From JAUMBM01 sp964645715 (lineage in GTDB: Bacteria > Bacteroidota > Bacteroidia > Chitinophagales > Saprospiraceae): DNA of 64,000 nucleotides. The translations under genes and the position numbers were made by a program. Each line of letters opens with the position of its first letter. Positions within the stretch are counted from its first letter, which is position 1. The notes below the pieces were generated by a model. It saw only the letters and a program-made list of their open reading frames with translations, had not been told where the DNA came from and ran no database searches. Below are positions 62,944 to 64,000 of the stretch, one piece after another. The stretch spans positions 1 through 64,000 of the forward strand of contig CAZYAO010000014.1 of assembly GCA_964645715.1 (NCBI GenBank), in the 5' to 3' direction.

Positions 62944-64000
62944 ATGTTCCGCTTCACTATTCTCCTTCTGGCCGTTGCCCAGTCGTTTACGCTGACGGCC
63001 CAGACCGAAGACCCTGCCATGCAGCGCCTGCCGGCGGGGGTAGAAAGATCTGTTTACAGACAGCGGCTGCCGACTGGTGGCCAAGTAGACCGTGCGCGGG
63101 TTGAGCCCCCCAATTGGTGGACGGGCATGTCGCATCCTACGGTTGAAGTACTGTTGTACGACCAGGCCATACGCGAGCTTGCACCAAAAGTATCGTATCC
63201 GGGGGTCAGCATCAGGGAAGTCACCCGGCTTGACAATCCCAACTACCTGTTTGTTACACTTCACATCGGCCCCGGCACACAGCCAGGCAGCTTTGCCATC
63301 AGTCTGCACGATAGCGGGGGTAAAGAAGTAAAACGCTACCCTTATCAACTGCTACCTGGTGGTGGCCCCAACTTTGAACCGGGCGGGGTAGAACCGAGTG
63401 ACTGCATCTACCTGATTATGCCTGATCGCTTTGCCAACGGAGACAGCTCCAACGATGAGATCCGGTCTATGAAGCAGACAGGAATAGCCCGCGACAAGAT
63501 TTTCTTTCGCCATGGCGGTGACCTGTCAGGAATCCGACAACAACTTGACTACCTGCAGGATATGGGCATTACTGCCCTCTGGCTCAATCCGGTGATGGAA
63601 AACAACCAGCCCTATGAAAGTTACCATGGCTATGCCGTAACTGACCATTATGCCATTGACCGCCGCTTTGGAAGCAATGACGACTATGTTCAGTTGGTAA
63701 GCCAGCTGCACCAGCGAGGAATGAAGATGATCATGGATGTCATCTTCAACCATGCAGGTGACGAGCATTGGTTTATCCGCGATATTCCCTCTGCCGACTG
63801 GATACACCAAGACTGGACAGAATTTACACAGTCCAACTTTCGTGCGCCCGTAGTGCTGGATCCCTATGCCTCGGCGTACGACCGCCGGCGTATGCATGAA
63901 GGCTGGTTTGACCACCACATGCCTGATCTCAACCAACGGCAGCCACAGCTGGCCAACTACCTGATTCAAAACAGCATTTGGTGGGTTGCCTTCAGCGGTC
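62944..64000 (+). CDS. SusA-like neopullulanase/cyclomaltodextrinase, 5' part
   Basis: Reads from the ATG at 62944 with no stop to the window end (352 codons seen). Signal peptide MFRFTILLLAVAQSFTLTAQ. An N-terminal cyclomaltodextrinase domain with VEPPNWWTGMSHPTVEVLLY (about 54-73) precedes the GH13 barrel. YLIMPDRFANGD marks the first strand, and region I is DVIFNHAGDEHW from D265. The catalytic Asp and Glu lie beyond the end, so activity cannot be confirmed. This is the periplasmic enzyme type found in starch-utilisation loci. Confidence 0.9.
   Translation, partial: MFRFTILLLAVAQSFTLTAQTEDPAMQRLPAGVERSVYRQRLPTGGQVDRARVEPPNWWTGMSHPTVEVLLYDQAIRELAPKVSYPGVSIREVTRLDNPNYLFVTLHIGPGTQPGSFAISLHDSGGKEVKRYPYQLLPGGGPNFEPGGVEPSDCIYLIMPDRFANGDSSNDEIRSMKQTGIARDKIFFRHGGDLSGIRQQLDYLQDMGITALWLNPVMENNQPYESYHGYAVTDHYAIDRRFGSNDDYVQLVSQLHQRGMKMIMDVIFNHAGDEHWFIRDIPSADWIHQDWTEFTQSNFRAPVVLDPYASAYDRRRMHEGWFDHHMPDLNQRQPQLANYLIQNSIWWVAFSG

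Overview
The window is a chromosomal segment of a Bacteroidota bacterium, most likely aquatic and able to use light. Four things support this. The ribosomal super-operon lacks tuf and adk at their classical places. Many genes are preceded by a TAnnTTTG element, the -7 box typical of the phylum. Protein families common in Bacteroidota recur: GH3-like adenylating enzyme, tandem OmpH/Skp plus murI, M16 peptidase, TraB/GumN, SusA-like amylases. There is also a blh-proteorhodopsin pair. No rRNA, tRNA, CRISPR array, transposase or phage gene was seen, and the class cannot be fixed from this sequence alone.

Layout. 1-19970 (minus strand): one long str-S10-spc-alpha cluster of 33 genes, rpsL to rplQ, driven by a good promoter at 19935-19966. 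Several junctions hold hairpins or internal -7 boxes, and rpsC carries a long Gly/Arg/Asp repeat tail. 20026-23409: msrB, prfC, a gamma-carbonic-anhydrase-like protein and an ECF sigma factor. 23410-28302: an intergenic region with tandem dyads, then an ABC / HlyD / TolC exporter operon whose ATPase has non-canonical motifs. 28320-31997 (minus): murI, two OmpH/Skp chaperones, rpoN. 32546-40664: M16 peptidase, a lipoprotein, gpmI, an MgtC/DUF4010 membrane protein and a secreted M24 peptidase. 41203-42943: blh and proteorhodopsin, which together make retinal and a light-driven proton pump. 43233-49942: cysS, a serine hydrolase, a large AddA/RecB-like helicase and a TraB/GumN protein. 50146-54017: DMT exporter, GH3-like enzyme, secreted esterase and DUF4332 protein. 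54133-64000: mfd, then a maltose/starch block (beta-phosphoglucomutase, GH65 phosphorylase, a lipoprotein, a GH13 lipoprotein, and a second GH13 enzyme cut by the window end).

How parts work together. The two GH13 enzymes would trim alpha-glucans outside the cytoplasm. The GH65 enzyme would phosphorolyse maltose to glucose and beta-glucose 1-phosphate, and PgmB would turn the latter into glucose 6-phosphate. Blh cleaves beta-carotene to retinal for the downstream rhodopsin. The rhodopsin has green-tuned residues and a glycine where carotenoid-antenna rhodopsins have their fenestration.

The most interesting points for follow-up are: the fenestrated proteorhodopsin, the S3 repeat tail, the exporter with altered ATPase motifs beside a sigma factor and phased dyads, hairpins at classical r-protein autoregulation sites, an orphan AddA-like helicase with a broken nuclease motif, and a shared TAYCTTTGC promoter element that may leave mfd leaderless.
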